Source: Latrodectus hesperus
Lineage: Eukaryota > Arthropoda > Arachnida > Araneae > Theridiidae
Direction of reading: 5' to 3'
Length of the DNA stretch: 64,000 nt
Assembly (NCBI GenBank): GCA_037975125.1
Contig: CM075857.1
Location: 48,467,672 to 48,531,671, forward strand
Shown: piece by piece, positions 1-17,299 of the stretch
Position numbering within the stretch: the stretch's first letter is position 1
How the letters are laid out: each line of letters begins with the position of its first letter
Position numbers and translations under genes: made by a program
The notes under the pieces: generated by a model
Databases searched by the model: none
What the model was told of the DNA's origin: nothing
Seen by the model: the letters and a program-made list of their open reading frames with translations, nothing else

Positions 1-503
1 ATAATTTTATTATCTGTCTTAAAATAATTTTCAAGATATGTTTTGTATTTTTTTTCTAATTAATCACTTTAGTATAAATAACATACCATATTTTATTCCT
101 GTAACAAATCTAAATATAATATAAAATTTTCAATACATAGATTTCTATAAATAATTTCAAACCGATAAATATTAGTGTTTCTTCAGAACACGCCCACGAT
201 CTCATTAAGATTTTGAAGTCTATAAATATTTCGAAAATTCCAAGCTAATGACTAGATCATACTAAGAATTCGTTATTGATTTGAAGAAAGTTAATAGAAG
301 TATTTAATAAGATCTTCCTCTCAATGAAACATTTTATCAAAGCAATTTTTATCTACATAAAAAGAATGCATGAACAGAAATATTTTCCATTCCTTGGGAC
401 GCAATACAATTAGTATGTTTTTTGAGAGAATTTCTTGAAAAAAGCAATCGTTATTTACTCTTAAAAGAGAAAGCATATGTATTTTCATTTATTTTTAGTT
501 ATG

Positions 504-544
<41 letters not shown>

Positions 545-3500
545 ATAAGAATGAATTAACATATAAACCTAGCTGATGGAGTTTGGAGTTTTTTTATATA
601 AAATAATACATTAATATATTCATGAAATATCAACTAATTTTTTTAAGTTGAATTTGTCTCGAATTTTCATCGAAAAATAAAATAACAACACTTACATATT
701 TTCAATGAAGCCAAATTGTGGAAATCTGATAATTGAAATATCTCAACCGAAGCATTTCTACTTTTAGATTTTTCTAACAATACCATGTGTAAAAAATGAG
801 AATATATGCATAACATGCCAAGAAAAGATCGAAAAGACAAGACAAAGAAAAGAAAAATATAAGGGTAAGAGACTAACGGTTATGGAAATGAAATGTAGAG
901 TCCATAAAAACAAAGTTTACCTCAGAACTCAATTAGCATCAGGATTCTTTTTTGTCATTAATTACAGTTAAGAGATACCGTCTTAAACAGAGGTCTTTTT
1001 GTTGTTTGTTTCTTTGTTCTTGCAGGAGATTTCTTGCAATATATTTCAATATGATAATGTTTCAATATATTCTGCGGGATTTGTTTAATTATCGTTTGTG
1101 AGCAAGCTGTTAAAATAAAGTATTTAACATGACTTAAAGTGTCTCAAGCTTTAATGAAATGATCTACATACGGATGATTTTTTAAGTGTCCACAAGAAAT
1201 TTTTTTGGGGGAACTTTTAAAAATGTACCTTTGAAGAATGGCGAACTTTTACTGAAGTATTGCTTATTACTTGCATAATTCAATTGGCCAGTCAATATAT
1301 ACTGCATTATTTAACATAGGTATACTTTCAAAGTAATATGAAATGATTCTTATAAATCAAAGGTATTACCATCATTTTAATAATAACATACATATATTTA
1401 CCTACTATCAAATTATATCTGCGCATATGTATAAGAATTACTACTTTTCTGTATAATTACATCATTTACAACAAATGTGATGGTTAAATTTTTTATGCAT
1501 CAAAATAATTTTCCCTCCTTTTCTGATATTTACATTTTTTCTTTATTTTATATGCTAGAAAATATTGCTAACAATTTCGAATAAATAAATATTTTTATGC
1601 TATGCATTTGTGTAATAGAAAATATAATATGATATGAAGTTATGATACAGAATCTCTTTTTTATGTAAAAATTCACACATACGAACATACATGAAGAAGA
1701 CGCATGCGGATAACAGTGAATAAATATTTTGAAAATTATTTTTATAGAAAATGAAGGATTAATGAAGTCACTCGATTTAATTTAGTTATATATTTTGGCA
1801 TAAAACGGAATATATTTTGTGAATAATAAGCATTATTAACTTTATTTTCCATAAAATTGCAAAGTCAGAAGCATGTAATTATTATGAAGCAGATTGCTAA
1901 GCTTACACAAATAATGATTGCTTTGTAGTCTTAACTATTGTTACCTTCTTGAGAAAATAATTTCAAAGTAAACATTACCCAAAACTGCCAATTTCATTAT
2001 TAATAGAAAATTATTCAGCAGGAAACATTAATTATTACTTCAAAGTAATTAAAGTTTTATTTATGTTCTCATTAACAATCTTTAAATCAATAATTTTGTG
2101 ACAAAGTTAATGAGAGATTTAATTTACAAGGGATTTGTTCGCAATTTATCACTTATGGCCTTGATATAGCTTCACAGGCTTACTTTCTCTTCTAATTGCT
2201 AAAGAAGTTTACGTGAAATGCTCCATCACCCTAAATTAACTTCAGGTGAGCGTCAAGAGTTCTGGGATATTATAATGATGTGGGTTCCTATCCATTTTAC
2301 TGGAGCAGTTTTCTTAATTTAAAACTGGTAGGGAAATTAAGAATTGAAGAGAAAAAAATGGAAAAATAGAATTTGTAATTTAGTTTTACTATACATCAAT
2401 ACCTCATATATTCAAACAATTAGAAATATTAAATATATGCCTTTATTAAATAAAGTATTATTTAATTAAACTGAATAAAATTAGGTAAACATCTTCAAAA
2501 CTCTATAAAAATTCACCTCAAGTTCAATATTTAAATTAGTTTTAAATAATATAAAACTATTTAAATAATAAAAACGGTTTAATAGAGTCGTGTATGTAAA
2601 CTGTTTTGGAAGAAATAAGACAAGGAAGCAATTAAATGTAACAAATAAATTATTGGTGGTAAAATAAAACGTTCTTTTGTATGATTATTTACTTAATGTT
2701 TGTGCATAAATACATATTAATTAGGAATTTTTTATTGTTTATAAATTTAAATGTAAATTTTAGAGAAGAAAATAATATATACCTTCACAAATTTACTTCT
2801 TTCGTAAACATGTCTCACTGGAAGTCAATATATTTTACATTATATTCTACTAAACAGTGACAAGGTTTATACTAAATAATATATTAATTAAATGTTTTAA
2901 AAATGTTGAATTCCTTACATTGTTTCATATTGTATAAGGACATTGTTTCATGGTTTTTATTTTTTGATTTAAGAATCAAAAAACTATTGATATAATTATT
3001 GAATTAAAAAAATTAAATTCAGTAATTATTAAGCATCTGAATTTGACTCTTAAAACATTTTTATTAAAAAAAATAATAAAATAACCAAAAATAAATTACA
3101 CATTTTATATTTAGCACATTTATTTAAAATTTAATTAAATATTTTTACTTCATGTTATTGATGACTTCATAATTGTTACTCTCTCACTAAATTTTAAGCA
3201 ACAATAATTTTTGAGGATATATCATTACATATAAGCTAATGTAATAAATAGTACCTCTTGGGAGAAAGCTTATTTTAATGTGTTACATATGGAATTAATA
3301 AATGCATAATATGGAATTACTAAATATAAATCTAAATGATTAGGGAACATTCTCGGTTTTTTAATTGTATTATATAAGATATAAGAACGCAGCTTTTATT
3401 CTCATATTCAATTTTGAAGCTTCTTTTAGTATTTTTAAATGTTTTTGCAATTTAAATATAGAGAAGAATACTATAATGAATTGAGAAACTCCTACTTCAC

Positions 3501-4740
3501 TGAATTATAAATTATTTATTTTAGTAAAAAATAGAATGCTATTAATGTTATTTAGAAATTATTTTATTTTTGTAAATTTTTCATAAGCATATTCAAAAAT
3601 TCTCAAATACATTATTTTTTTCAAAATGTTTGGTTATTATTGTGACGCAGTTGAAGTCTCAAGACAAGTAAAAGCACGAAATTAATAATCAGAAGAAACT
3701 GAAAATTAATAATTAGAAGTTCAAAGCATACAAATAGGGAAAGTAGAAATAGCACAACTATATATTTAATTAATGAAAAGAGAGGATACAACACAGCTGT
3801 ACATTTAAAATTTCATTTACAAATTGTCTGTATGTGTAAGGATAACAATGATTTAGTTAACAAAGTGAAAAATATCAATGCATGTGTTGAAATTCTGTTG
3901 TAGTATTAATTATGTCCATCGAAGTTTATGTTTATTTCTTTAGATATATTATGTACATAATTTAAAAGTATTATATATCCTTTAAAGCATCTCATAGATA
4001 TAAAAGATTAAATTCATCATGTATATCATATTAAACACTTAGTAAGATTCTAGTGGCTAGATCATTATGTCTAGAAAAGATGGATTGCCTGTATAATTAT
4101 AAGGTAAGATGTCGGATATTTTATTTAGAACTTATCTCTTTAGCTGAAAGAAAGTTTGAGCAAAATGAATACAATATATTTTGAACTCTATAGATCGTTA
4201 TAATACAATGACTTATGTTAATTTATTCTTTATTTTAAAACTTAACATGCAAAATCACTATAATATAAGGAATAAGGACAAACATTCTTAAATGATACTC
4301 AATTTTGCCATTCAGAAAAAAAGAATATTTTTGTGACGAAATAATAATAACATTATTACATATGATAACAGAGATAGAGAAAACAGAGGTGGTATGTAAT
4401 AATATAGTGTCTCAAATTAATGGATTCTAAGGAAACTGGTATCCTCTTCTATACCTTGCTGTATCATATGAATATGTCATATATACCGGATGATATGAGC
4501 GTGTTTAAAGTGCATTTGATAAATATCTTCACTTAAAGCACAGCAACGACTGTTTTCTAAATGTAATCATTGTTGTAGTTTCCTCTAAAGCTGTGGTTCA
4601 CGAGTTGAAAGCACAATATTTTAACAAATGACTTCAGTGGATTCTGGAACTAAATCTAGTGTTTTCTTTTAACAAATTATTTTTAAACAAATCACATATT
4701 TGCTCAAAATACAATGAGAAATGCATGACAGAGGAGAATT
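1..4740. other. Gene-less AT-rich DNA
   Basis: I see no recognisable gene or transposon. The sequence is dominated by A/T runs with stops in every frame. A slightly GC-richer patch lies at about 2140-2330, but it gives no protein I recognise. The only simple repeat of note is the (TA)n tract at 507-541. Confidence 0.6.
507..541. repeat. (TA)n microsatellite
   Basis: A run of about 17 TA dinucleotides follows two GTAT units. It is the shortest of the (TA)n tracts listed for this window apart from the one at about 8091-8107. Confidence 0.9.
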
Positions 4741-5392
4741 ATTAACGCCAGATTTCGCTTACAACATTTAATTGGATTAGTATATGGTATGATATATTTT
4801 GATTAAAAAAGTCATTTTTTAGAATAATCATGAGATGCACTGTCATTAAATTTATGACATGGTTACATCTGTTGCAATATTTCTTATTTACATAGTATAA
4901 TAACAAGATAATGCATGAACTCATTAACCTTATTATCTTCGCATTCATCGTCTTTAAATGAATCTGATAGCATCCTTGGAAAGTAAATCTCCAATATCCA
5001 CCTATGACAACGAACTTTGAATTATGGTTGGTTGATAGTTTGTTCTATCACAATTTGCTGAAAATAACTGTTTAAGGAACTGTATATAGCTTAAAATATT
5101 CATAAAAATACATGCTCATAACCATTCTTTTATCATTAGATTAACCAGTGTAATTTTATTTATTGAATGATTGATTACAGAATAAATTCTATCAAATGTT
5201 ATTGTGGGCAATTTCGTTACATAATTCTAATATATTTTTTGAATAATCATGCGGTGTACTGCTGTCTTTAAAATTGTGTAAGGTGAGAAAAATAATTATC
5301 TCCATATGTATTTTCATCTGCTTCAAAATACATAATATGTGATATGCAAATAATGGGTAAGGATGATTCCGAAAATTGTATGCTTGCATTTA
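4741..5392 (-). pseudogene. Weak duplicated coding-like remnant
   Basis: Two short minus-strand open stretches (4742-4948 and 5192-5389) share a similar stretch of nucleotides. Both contain a segment reading ATGATTATTC preceded by a related AT-rich run. Translated, each can give a motif resembling H-x-F-x-D-S followed by HDYSKN. In the second stretch this lies in the open frame; in the first it lies in a neighbouring frame. A duplicated and decayed coding segment would explain this. A non-coding local duplication would too. I do not recognise the product and infer no function. Confidence 0.15.
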
Positions 5393-7988
<2,596 letters not shown>

Positions 7989-7989
7989 A

Positions 7990-8107
7990 TCTTAGTAATA
8001 CTATTCTAGCTGCTTTTGCGCTAAATGTATTGCTAAACTTAAATATTTTATATATTCTTGTGCTTTTAGTTCTATATCTAACTTTGCAATTATATATATA
8101 TATATAT
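7990..8107. repeat. Dispersed repeat copy A ending in (TA)n
   Basis: The segment with the AGCTGCTTT core (near 8008-8017), extending to the short (TA)n at 8091-8107, resembles 57004-57112. There the same order of words occurs: TAGTAAT, CTATT, AGCTGCTTT, AAT-TATTG and TATTCTTGT. Both copies end in a dinucleotide microsatellite. The match is diverged and was aligned by eye. Confidence 0.5.
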
Positions 8108-10577
8108 TAATGATGTACTTTCCAACTCCTCCTCAAACTGTAAAAACTGTAATGACCTTTTCACGACAATTGTCTATCCGAGTGAAAAAAATAACTGTAA
8201 CTTATAATGTAAACATTATTTACCTTTGTGTACTTTTCTTAAAATGCGTGTGAATGATAGTAAAGAATTGTTTTATATTATTAAGTTATGATGTTAAAGG
8301 ATTACTTAAACTCATAACTCACAAATTTATGTTAAATTTAGTTTAAATTTTAAATTTAAAAGTGAATAAGTGATTCAGAGTTAATGCTTAAATAACTTTA
8401 TATTAATTTGTTTGTATCGTACGTATAATATACGCTTAAGGAATTAATTAAAGAATATTATATTTTATCTTATATTCACAGCAATAGCATAGAATCTCTT
8501 GAAGTATAATCATACAAAGGAAAGCATTAAGTAAACTTTTGAAGTAATTTTATATATGATTGAAAGTGGTGTTTACTTATAACTCTTTTATATTTTTAGT
8601 GCTATAACAATTACTAAGTTATATTCTTCTTTACGAACTATTTCTAGTTTTAGAAAATATGTATGAAGTAGGACTCAATTATTCAACTATATTTAAAATT
8701 TGAATTTTTTAAATATAGATTCGCAATTACATCTTTTTCTCAATTCTTCCTTTATTCTAAAGGTGTATTTTTTTATTTCGGCATGCATCCCGGAAATACT
8801 ATATAAAAAATTCTGGAAATAATTTTTCCTGCCTTATTCTTTAACACACTATGAAAAACATTCTACCATGAAACATTACCAAACCATCCTTCTAACATTT
8901 TTATGCACAGTTTCCTAGGGAATAAATGAACATTCTTTGAACGGCATTCTGTTACTGAGGTCTGATGCTGATTTCCGGCATTCGATATTGACCTTTCTGA
9001 GATTTCTACTTTTTTTCACCTTTTTATGTGGAGAATGTAGTTAAGGTAATGCTGAAAAAATAGTTGCAAAAGAAGGGTAAACTGGTGTTTATTGCAGCTC
9101 ATAAAAAGGTGTTGTAAAGCTTTATGAGATTTTTTCGCTTTTTCTGAATCTAGGTATGAGGCAAGTGTAATTAGTATGTGATTGCGGTAGAAATATTAAA
9201 ATCAATGAATATAAGTTTAAGGGAAACTATTGAAAATGTATTTTATTAATCAAATATATATTATTTATTACAATTTGGAAATGTGTATTTTATGAAATTA
9301 AATTTACTGCAAAACATTATAAAGATACATAAAATAGTTACCTGTACTTTAACTAAGAAATTTGATTTTACTATTAAATAAAAATGCGCTGTTATTTTTG
9401 TATGATTGTATTATTGTTCATAAACACCAAATGTTATATAATTTAAAAATGAAACATAAATATATATTAATTTCCTTTGAAATAAGTTTTAAATACATAT
9501 CAAAAACATTGAATCATAATTTTAGAAATTGTAATTGATTATCAAGATAATGTATTTCAATTATTTTTACCTGAATATGATTTAATATTATAAACAAAAA
9601 TATTTTATTTTTGATATGATTTATTTGATCAATTCAAAGTGATATAACTTATAACAGGACAAAATAACATTACTAAAGTAGTTAAGAATATGTGTTTAAG
9701 CAAACTTAAGGCTGTACACTTTAATAAAAATGTGCTGTTAATCAGGAATGATGTTTTGAAGTAAAATGAAATTTTATTTGCTTGTCATGATAATCTTTAA
9801 AAATTGACCAAAAATATACACAAATAACAGAGCAAATGTTAACTGTAAAACTGAGAGGTGGATTAAGGTACTTCTTTATTTTTCAAATAAACATACACTT
9901 GAAAAATGTCCAGATCTCAGTAGTCATTAGATTACAGAGTATGTACATAGTTTGAATGATGATTAAATATACATTTGTTTTTTATAAGAAATTTCTACAT
10001 TTTCATTTTAGAAAAAAAAAACTGCATTGAAAACACTTATTCTAACTCGATAAATATAGTATTTAACACAGAGTGATGTGTAAAAGTTGTTTCATTAAAA
10101 TACAAGTTTTCGTACGAAAAAAATCTGAAATCCCAATTAAATTTATTTACTAAATATTAGGATTTTAGATAAAGGCTTCTTATTTAGAAATTCAAAGTTT
10201 ATTAAAGATTTAAAGAGTTGTAACTCACAAAGCATTTATTATTCTAAGTTATTCTTACTTATTTATTTTTAAGAAATTAAATTTAGCTATAATCTTAAAG
10301 TCTTATATATTTTATTTTTCAAACAGTGTAAGCTCGTTTAATTTAAATTATGAGCAACTGAAGTAAGAGTGATATATATATAATTCACTTTTAAATTACC
10401 TAAGTAATTAAATTTAAGTACATTCTACAAATTTCATTGTTTCAATACAACAGATTTTCTGAATATAATTATGATATGAACATTTCTTTTTTGTTTACTT
10501 TGTTGTCTATTACTGTGTTTGTTTGATGGAGAGTGTACAAAAGTCATAAAAATTTTAAAAATTTAACTAATTACTTC
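8108..10577. other. Gene-less AT-rich DNA
   Basis: There is no reading frame or element I can support. A slightly GC-richer patch lies at about 8900-9170, with no recognisable product. Confidence 0.6.
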
Positions 10578-10771
<194 letters not shown>

Positions 10772-13700
10772 AAAATACTATACATAGGATGGTACTCGAA
10801 GACAAGGAAACAATCGAAAGAAGATAACATCAAATTTTATAAAATTGCAGATCATCAATCTTTTTGCAAAGAAATCAGAAAGTACTGTTTTTAATTACAA
10901 CAATTATTATTCCAAGTTTATTTAAATTAAAGAAAATTAATATTATTGAGATTAAAACGTTTTGTGCAATTTAAGTTGTTTAAATGTAATTAGCTTTCTC
11001 AAGGAGTAATAACATGTAAAAAATGCTTGCAATTATTTATAATTGTAAAATATTTATGGTATGGATAATTCTGAGAATAGTAAATAAAAAAAAAACTATC
11101 TTTATTTATATAATAGTTTCTAACTGTTAATCTAATAGTATGTTATAGTTACAAATACTTTTCATTAATACCACTGATGATTGAAATTAATACACATATT
11201 CATTCATGATGTTTAAATCCTTATGCAAATCAAAAATAAATTTAAACTAGTATTCCTTGTTTAAGCATCTACTACTATATTTTCGCTCAGTGTTTTAAAG
11301 GTAATGGTTTTAAAGAATTTTCCTTTTATTCGACATAAAAATAATTCTTTAAGAGTTTAAATATTAAGAAAATAATGCTCTGTTCAATTCCAAAAATGAT
11401 TTAAAATTTTTTTTGAAATTCCACAAAAACAAGTATAAGATTAAATTGGTTAATAAAATGAATCATTTACTTATATTTATATTATTTTATGCATTTTGCA
11501 TTATTTCCCCGAGTATTCCTTTGCAATGATGTAAATTCTCAGCAATAATCTGTTTGATGGTTTGTATTATATCTTGGTTACTTTTGTGTTAGTTCAACAT
11601 TTTAGCTTTTACGAAGAGAAACAATTATACGTAAATAACGAAAAATCCACATGTGATAAAGAAAGGTCTTACAATACTTACAACGTAATAAGCAATATAA
11701 AATGAAAGAAAATCTTCTTTATAAATTGATATTTTAAATTAAGTTTTTAAAATATATGCAATTTTTAAAATGTATTCTGAGGATTGATATGCATTTTATC
11801 AAATGGCAATATGAAAATTTGATCTAATTACTTTAATAAAGTTATTAAGGTATTCTACTGATTTTAAAATCAACTATTAGATTTAAAAGCTGATTTTTTT
11901 AAATGACATAATTAAGCTGTTTCTATTATTAACGTAATGTAATTTTGTACTTGTGTTTAATTCGAATTGTAAAATTATCTAAAGAGAAATGAAAATTATA
12001 ACATTGTTTATGTTTGGAAATGTTCATGAAATATTTTGGATTATTAAGAATATGATAAAAGTTATAATTGTTTTCACAGCACAATTTTGAAAGTTACATA
12101 GCTATCAAGACGTTTTTTTCATTTATTTATTTATTTTTTTTTTGAAAAAAATTTTTATTCTTTATGGTGTAACTTTTATAAAATTATATTTATTTTGTTT
12201 GAAATAGTGTTAGTTATTTTTCAGAAATGAATTTGCATTAGTACTTTTTCAATTTACCTTAGTTAAAATAAATGAATTAAAATATATGAGTGACTTCTAT
12301 GGTATTACCATTATATCAGTACATTTTAGTTAGTTTTTTTTATAAAGATTATGTTTTAATATTTTAAGACATATTGTGAGAAAAACTGATCATTTAAGCA
12401 ATAACCAGATATGTCTTAGTATCTTGCAAATAAAAGTTAATTCCTTTCTTAATTTTTTTCTTTACTATCCTTTCATAACAATGATAATGTAATCACCGTG
12501 TAAAACATTTACATTATAAATAAAAATTTCAACATTATACAATTTAAAATTTCCTCATTAGGCAGAAAAGCAACCATAATTAATTATTTTTCCAGCTAAT
12601 ATAAAGCTGTAAGTAAGATAAGAATCATTGAGGTAATCGTTCATTTCATTTTTTTCTATTAAAAATGGCTTAATATTAATTTTAAATGTTTTATGGCAGG
12701 TAGTTTTGTTACATATTAAAGTTGAAACTGTTCCAAATTGCTCCGAAGCCTATACTAAAATAATATTCTTAATATAATGTTAAGGATCTCTCTAAATTTT
12801 TTTAATCTTTTAAACATTGAATAAAAAATTGAGTATCTTATATTTAAAGCTAAAAGGTGTCTGATTAATATTAAGGTAATTACTGGAGTTTGAAAAACGA
12901 TACAACTCATTTCCTTCATTGATGTGAACATAGAAAATATAAATTAAAGAAATTAATAAATTCTGAATTTTATTTTGTAAAAAATTTAAAACTATGTATT
13001 TTGATTAATTAAAAAAACATAAATTAAATCAAGGCAATAACAAAACCTAAAATTTCACAAGAAAAATTTAAATCAAAATATCTATGTGATAAAAATTATT
13101 CCCAACATGTTATTTAGGTGGTCTATTTTACAGAACAGAAATATTCTTTACTTGATGATATTAAATACATACCATAAAATATTTAATCTTTTTATTTTAG
13201 AAAAAATTAAATTGCATTTTATCATTTATCTTTTTTAAGTTAACAACATAAGTTAATTAGGCAGAATAATAATTAAAATAAAAGTATGTTGACTAAACAA
13301 CAAAATGATGCTAATTTTATTAACAACAATTATTATTTTGAGCGCAAATTTGTTCATTAAAAATTAATATGCTACAAGTTTTCACCAATTAACCACATCG
13401 TCGATGGGAAGTAATCCAAGTTTTCCTGACTTTATTTGCCAATAATTAAATATTTCAATGTAATGAAAGAAATGACTCTTATATTTCTTAAAATGTGTGT
13501 GAATACACATAATAACTACACTTTTATGATTTGCTTTTACTTTTTAATGTATCAACTCAATGATAAATGAATAAGTTAATCATTGAAAAATCATCAATTA
13601 TAAATGCAAATATTTATCCGTAAGTATTCTTGTGATGTGTTATAAATAACAACAAGCTTAGTCATGTAGGTGTTTGAAAATTTCAAATTAATAGTAAATT

Positions 13701-15644
13701 CATTAATTTTGTAATTAAAAGATTAGTAGTGTATCAAAGGTGACTCTAATTAGTAATTATAGTTATTCCAAACACAATGAGGCTCTTATACCATAAATAA
13801 TAATTAAAATAATACATCCTGTAAAATAGTTTTTATTTAAATTGGTTAAATATTGTATAAAAATTGTTTAAGTTTATTCAGCATGAAAATTATTAATATG
13901 CTTACACAGCAATATTAAACTTAAATGTTTGTGTGTTCTTATATCTAAAAGAATGTAATGTGAATATAAATAAAAAAGGTTATAGACCTAAAATGCTAAA
14001 ATATGCAACTTGATATTTGCTTTAAGTTAAACTTAGAATGCAAAATATTTAATCACAATTTTTACAAAATATGTCCGAAGCATTATTTTATTCATGAAGT
14101 ATTGATATAATACTAAGGAGAAAAGTTATTTGCATTCTTATTTAATTGTACCAGGAATTAATAGTTTTGTTGTAGAAACTGGAAACGGGCAGTTTTGAAA
14201 TCAACAAAATTGTTAAAAACTACTTGGAAAATACTCATATTCATTAATTATGATTTTAACAAATATTCCTTATGGAAGTATTATATTTATTATTATTTGT
14301 TATTAAAATATTATTTTTCTGAGTTAAAAGAAAAACAAATAAGAAGCAGTTGTCTTCTGTAAATTAGCAAATAATAAAATATGAAATTCAAGGTCATGAA
14401 ATTTCATTAAGAAATTTGTGAAAATTGAGAAATCCATTTTATGTGCATCAATGATAATAAAATTAGAATATTATAGGAATTAAATTTTTCTGCGCCTTTG
14501 AGATTTATCTCAAGCTAAAAATCAAAAACCACAGACAATAATACAAGATTTCTATTATTTTTTACTTAAATCAATTCAATCTATTTTGATTCTTAATTCA
14601 TTTCATTCAAAAAAATTATATTCATTTAAATAACCAAAATGCTTTAATATTGAATGCAGTCACCAATTAATACATCATTTAATGCATCTAACAAATACAT
14701 CAAACACTTTTTTAATTTATGTTCTTATTTAGGATGTCTGCATTTTGATTTATTGGAGATATAAAGCTGGCATTTGAGTTAAATATAGTCGCAAGCATGA
14801 TTCAGTTATGATAATTGACTTTATTGATAAAATGGTTATTCGTACTTGTTACATTAATGTATTCTTTGTGATTTTTTACTATTCTCAAACTCAGTTATGT
14901 ACATATTAAAGATATATAATCTATTGTAACCCACATTATAAATACACTTATTATATAATTATAACATTTAAAACTGCAAGTAACGAGAAACATTTTAATT
15001 GAAATTCCCGTCATGAGTGAATTTCTGTTATCATTCTCAAATGTAAATCGTAACCTCAAAATGTTTCAAACAATCAATAACCTTATAGCAATCAACTAAA
15101 CTAGTAAAACCATGTTTTAGTGGACTGAGTTTGTAAATCAATATATTCAAATCAGCGACTCAGACTTTACTGTCATTCCAGTTAATCAACCAGTTAAAGG
15201 CACCGGTATAAAAATTTATCATCTGATTTTTGTCTTCGATGCGATTATTTGTCTTCTGAAATAGACATTTATTATATTTTCCCTATTAGAAGGAGAATTC
15301 ATTCAAAGCTAAAATAACATACTTTTCTTTCCCATCTTCCTCCTCACTAATAAACAGAATTATCTAGTAGTTTTATATATAAGCATTTTTTCAAAATAAT
15401 TCATCTAACAAGAGACAGTGAGAGATCTTTTACAGATTGAACTATTTATGGAACACACACGCAAATGTCAAATTTACAGTTAAATAATTTTTTACTTATT
15501 TGTACATAAAAATATATTTTAATTAATGATTCATTTAAATGAGTTTATCTCTACTAGATTATATAAATAACATTTTTCAAAAGTATTTACCATTTGAACG
15601 AGTTCATTTAAGTTTATAAGTATTTATTCCTAAAGACAAAGTAA
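10772..15644. other. Gene-less AT-rich DNA
   Basis: I see no gene, transposon or long repeat. Base composition is uniformly AT-rich with dense stops on both strands. Confidence 0.6.
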
Positions 15645-15865
15645 TGACTGAGGGTGGAGTGATTAGCATCCCTAATTTCAAAGCAGTAGGTCCCTGGTTT
15701 GAATCCGGATACGGGCATAAATGTTTCATTCTTTTTTTGAATGTGTTTTATTATCCTTTCACTTTCGGGCTGAAGATAGCACTTTCACTGGGTATCCCAT
15801 GTTTAAGTTGCCATTATCTTTGATCCTTGTAGTACTGTAATGGAATAAATTCTTAAGGGTAGTGG
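15645..15865 (+). mobile_element. tRNA-derived SINE, copy A
   Basis: The 5' part resembles a tRNA-type RNA polymerase III promoter. A box B-like GGTTTGAATCC lies at 15696-15706, and an A-box-like TGGAGTGATTAG lies about 40 nt upstream at 15655. The 3' part contains a module (TTCGGG...GGGTATCC...TAAGTTGCCAT) at about 15763-15840. That module also occurs in the element at 52.1-52.4 kb on the other strand. A shared tail joined to a tRNA-like head is the usual SINE architecture. The ends are approximate and I see no clear target duplication. It is not a functional tRNA, because no acceptor stem or anticodon arm folds. Confidence 0.65.
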
Positions 15866-17299
15866 AGCATTGAAACAAAAATAGGTTTTATATAAGTTTC
15901 AATATTCAGCTCATTCAATTTTAACAAAATCGTTTGTTGTGTGTAATTCTTATCCAACTTTTAAAACTACATTTTACTTAAACTTAAAATATAATTATTT
16001 CCTTTATTAATTATCTTTTTTTAAAAATTTAAAGACATTTTTATAATTGAAAATTCATTTATCTTATACTACATTATTTGGTAAACAATATTATAACATT
16101 GGATTGATACTATATTTTTAATTTTATAAATCTAATGAAAATACATTCAGCATATTTATTTTCTGTGTATCGTATGTTTTATACTATCATTATTTATATA
16201 TTTCTATATCATAATTTCAAATAAATGAAGCAATTCTAGAAAAATAGCGGAATCACGTAATTTTTAGCGTCTGGCTCTTGAAATAGAATTTGTGATATAA
16301 ACGCTACATGAATTTAATATGCACTTTTATTCTATAATTTTAATATGTCTTGGGAAATCTCAACTTAATAATATTTTTTGAATTATTAATTATTCATAAT
16401 ATTTTTAAAATGTAAAAATCCAATCTTTTATGTAATTTTTGTTTAAATTTTAAATTTCCTTTGAATATAAATATTAAAATAGTCAAAAATGTGAAATTTT
16501 GCTTAAAATCTTTCATTATAGATATAAAATGAAGTTTCATTACTAAATAATTTAGGAGTTTTAGTTTAAGTATTTTAAAGTTTCTTAATACAATTGTCGT
16601 CATAAAATGATTGCATCAAAGTTCTGCTATTAAAATAAAGTCATTTGAATTGTTTTGAAATAATTTTTAGGAATTGATAACAGAATAAATCAATTATTTA
16701 TAAATATAAAAACAATATTTTGAATAAAATTCTCTAACATTTTATCGTTATAATATTACTGAATTTCTCGTATTATTTTAAACTCTAATTTGAGTCTTTT
16801 TGAAGTTGAATTTGGTGTATGAAAGAAATACATGTTAGTTTTTGATATTTAAGTAACTAACAGTTTACTGAATTTGTTAAATAAATTGTATACATAATAT
16901 ATTGAAAAATTTTGTCACAAAGTATATTCATAGATTACACTTAAATGATATTGGAAAATCATCCTCTTAAATATGTTTTATTAGAGATGTGCTGTATTTG
17001 CTTGTGGATGTTGATAAGTCATAGTAAAATAGCTGTGGTGACCCAAAGCTGAGATGGCTACAGACAAAAATGACTATTTTGCTCATTATGTTTTTAACTG
17101 CTACGTGTTCCAGAGAAAGCCAGATGTTGTATTACCACTAGACAAATCTGTAATTTATATTGAAAACTTTAGTTCAGAATATTTGAACAAAGTGCATAAC
17201 CTCTATGATTTATCAATATGTAAATTGTAGGAGGTGAGGTTGATAAATCCTCATGTTAAGCCTTAGTACTTTACTTGCCGATTAATCCATTATAAGGAC
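15866..17299. other. Gene-less AT-rich DNA
   Basis: There is no supported gene. The segment 17030-17300 is less AT-rich and may be diverged upstream sequence of the adjoining LINE remnant, but it does not translate recognisably. Confidence 0.5.

Noticed and set aside
15645..15865. Functional tRNA gene
   Set aside because: Box A/B-like motifs are present but no cloverleaf or anticodon arm can be drawn. The shared tail with 52.1-52.4 kb fits a SINE better.
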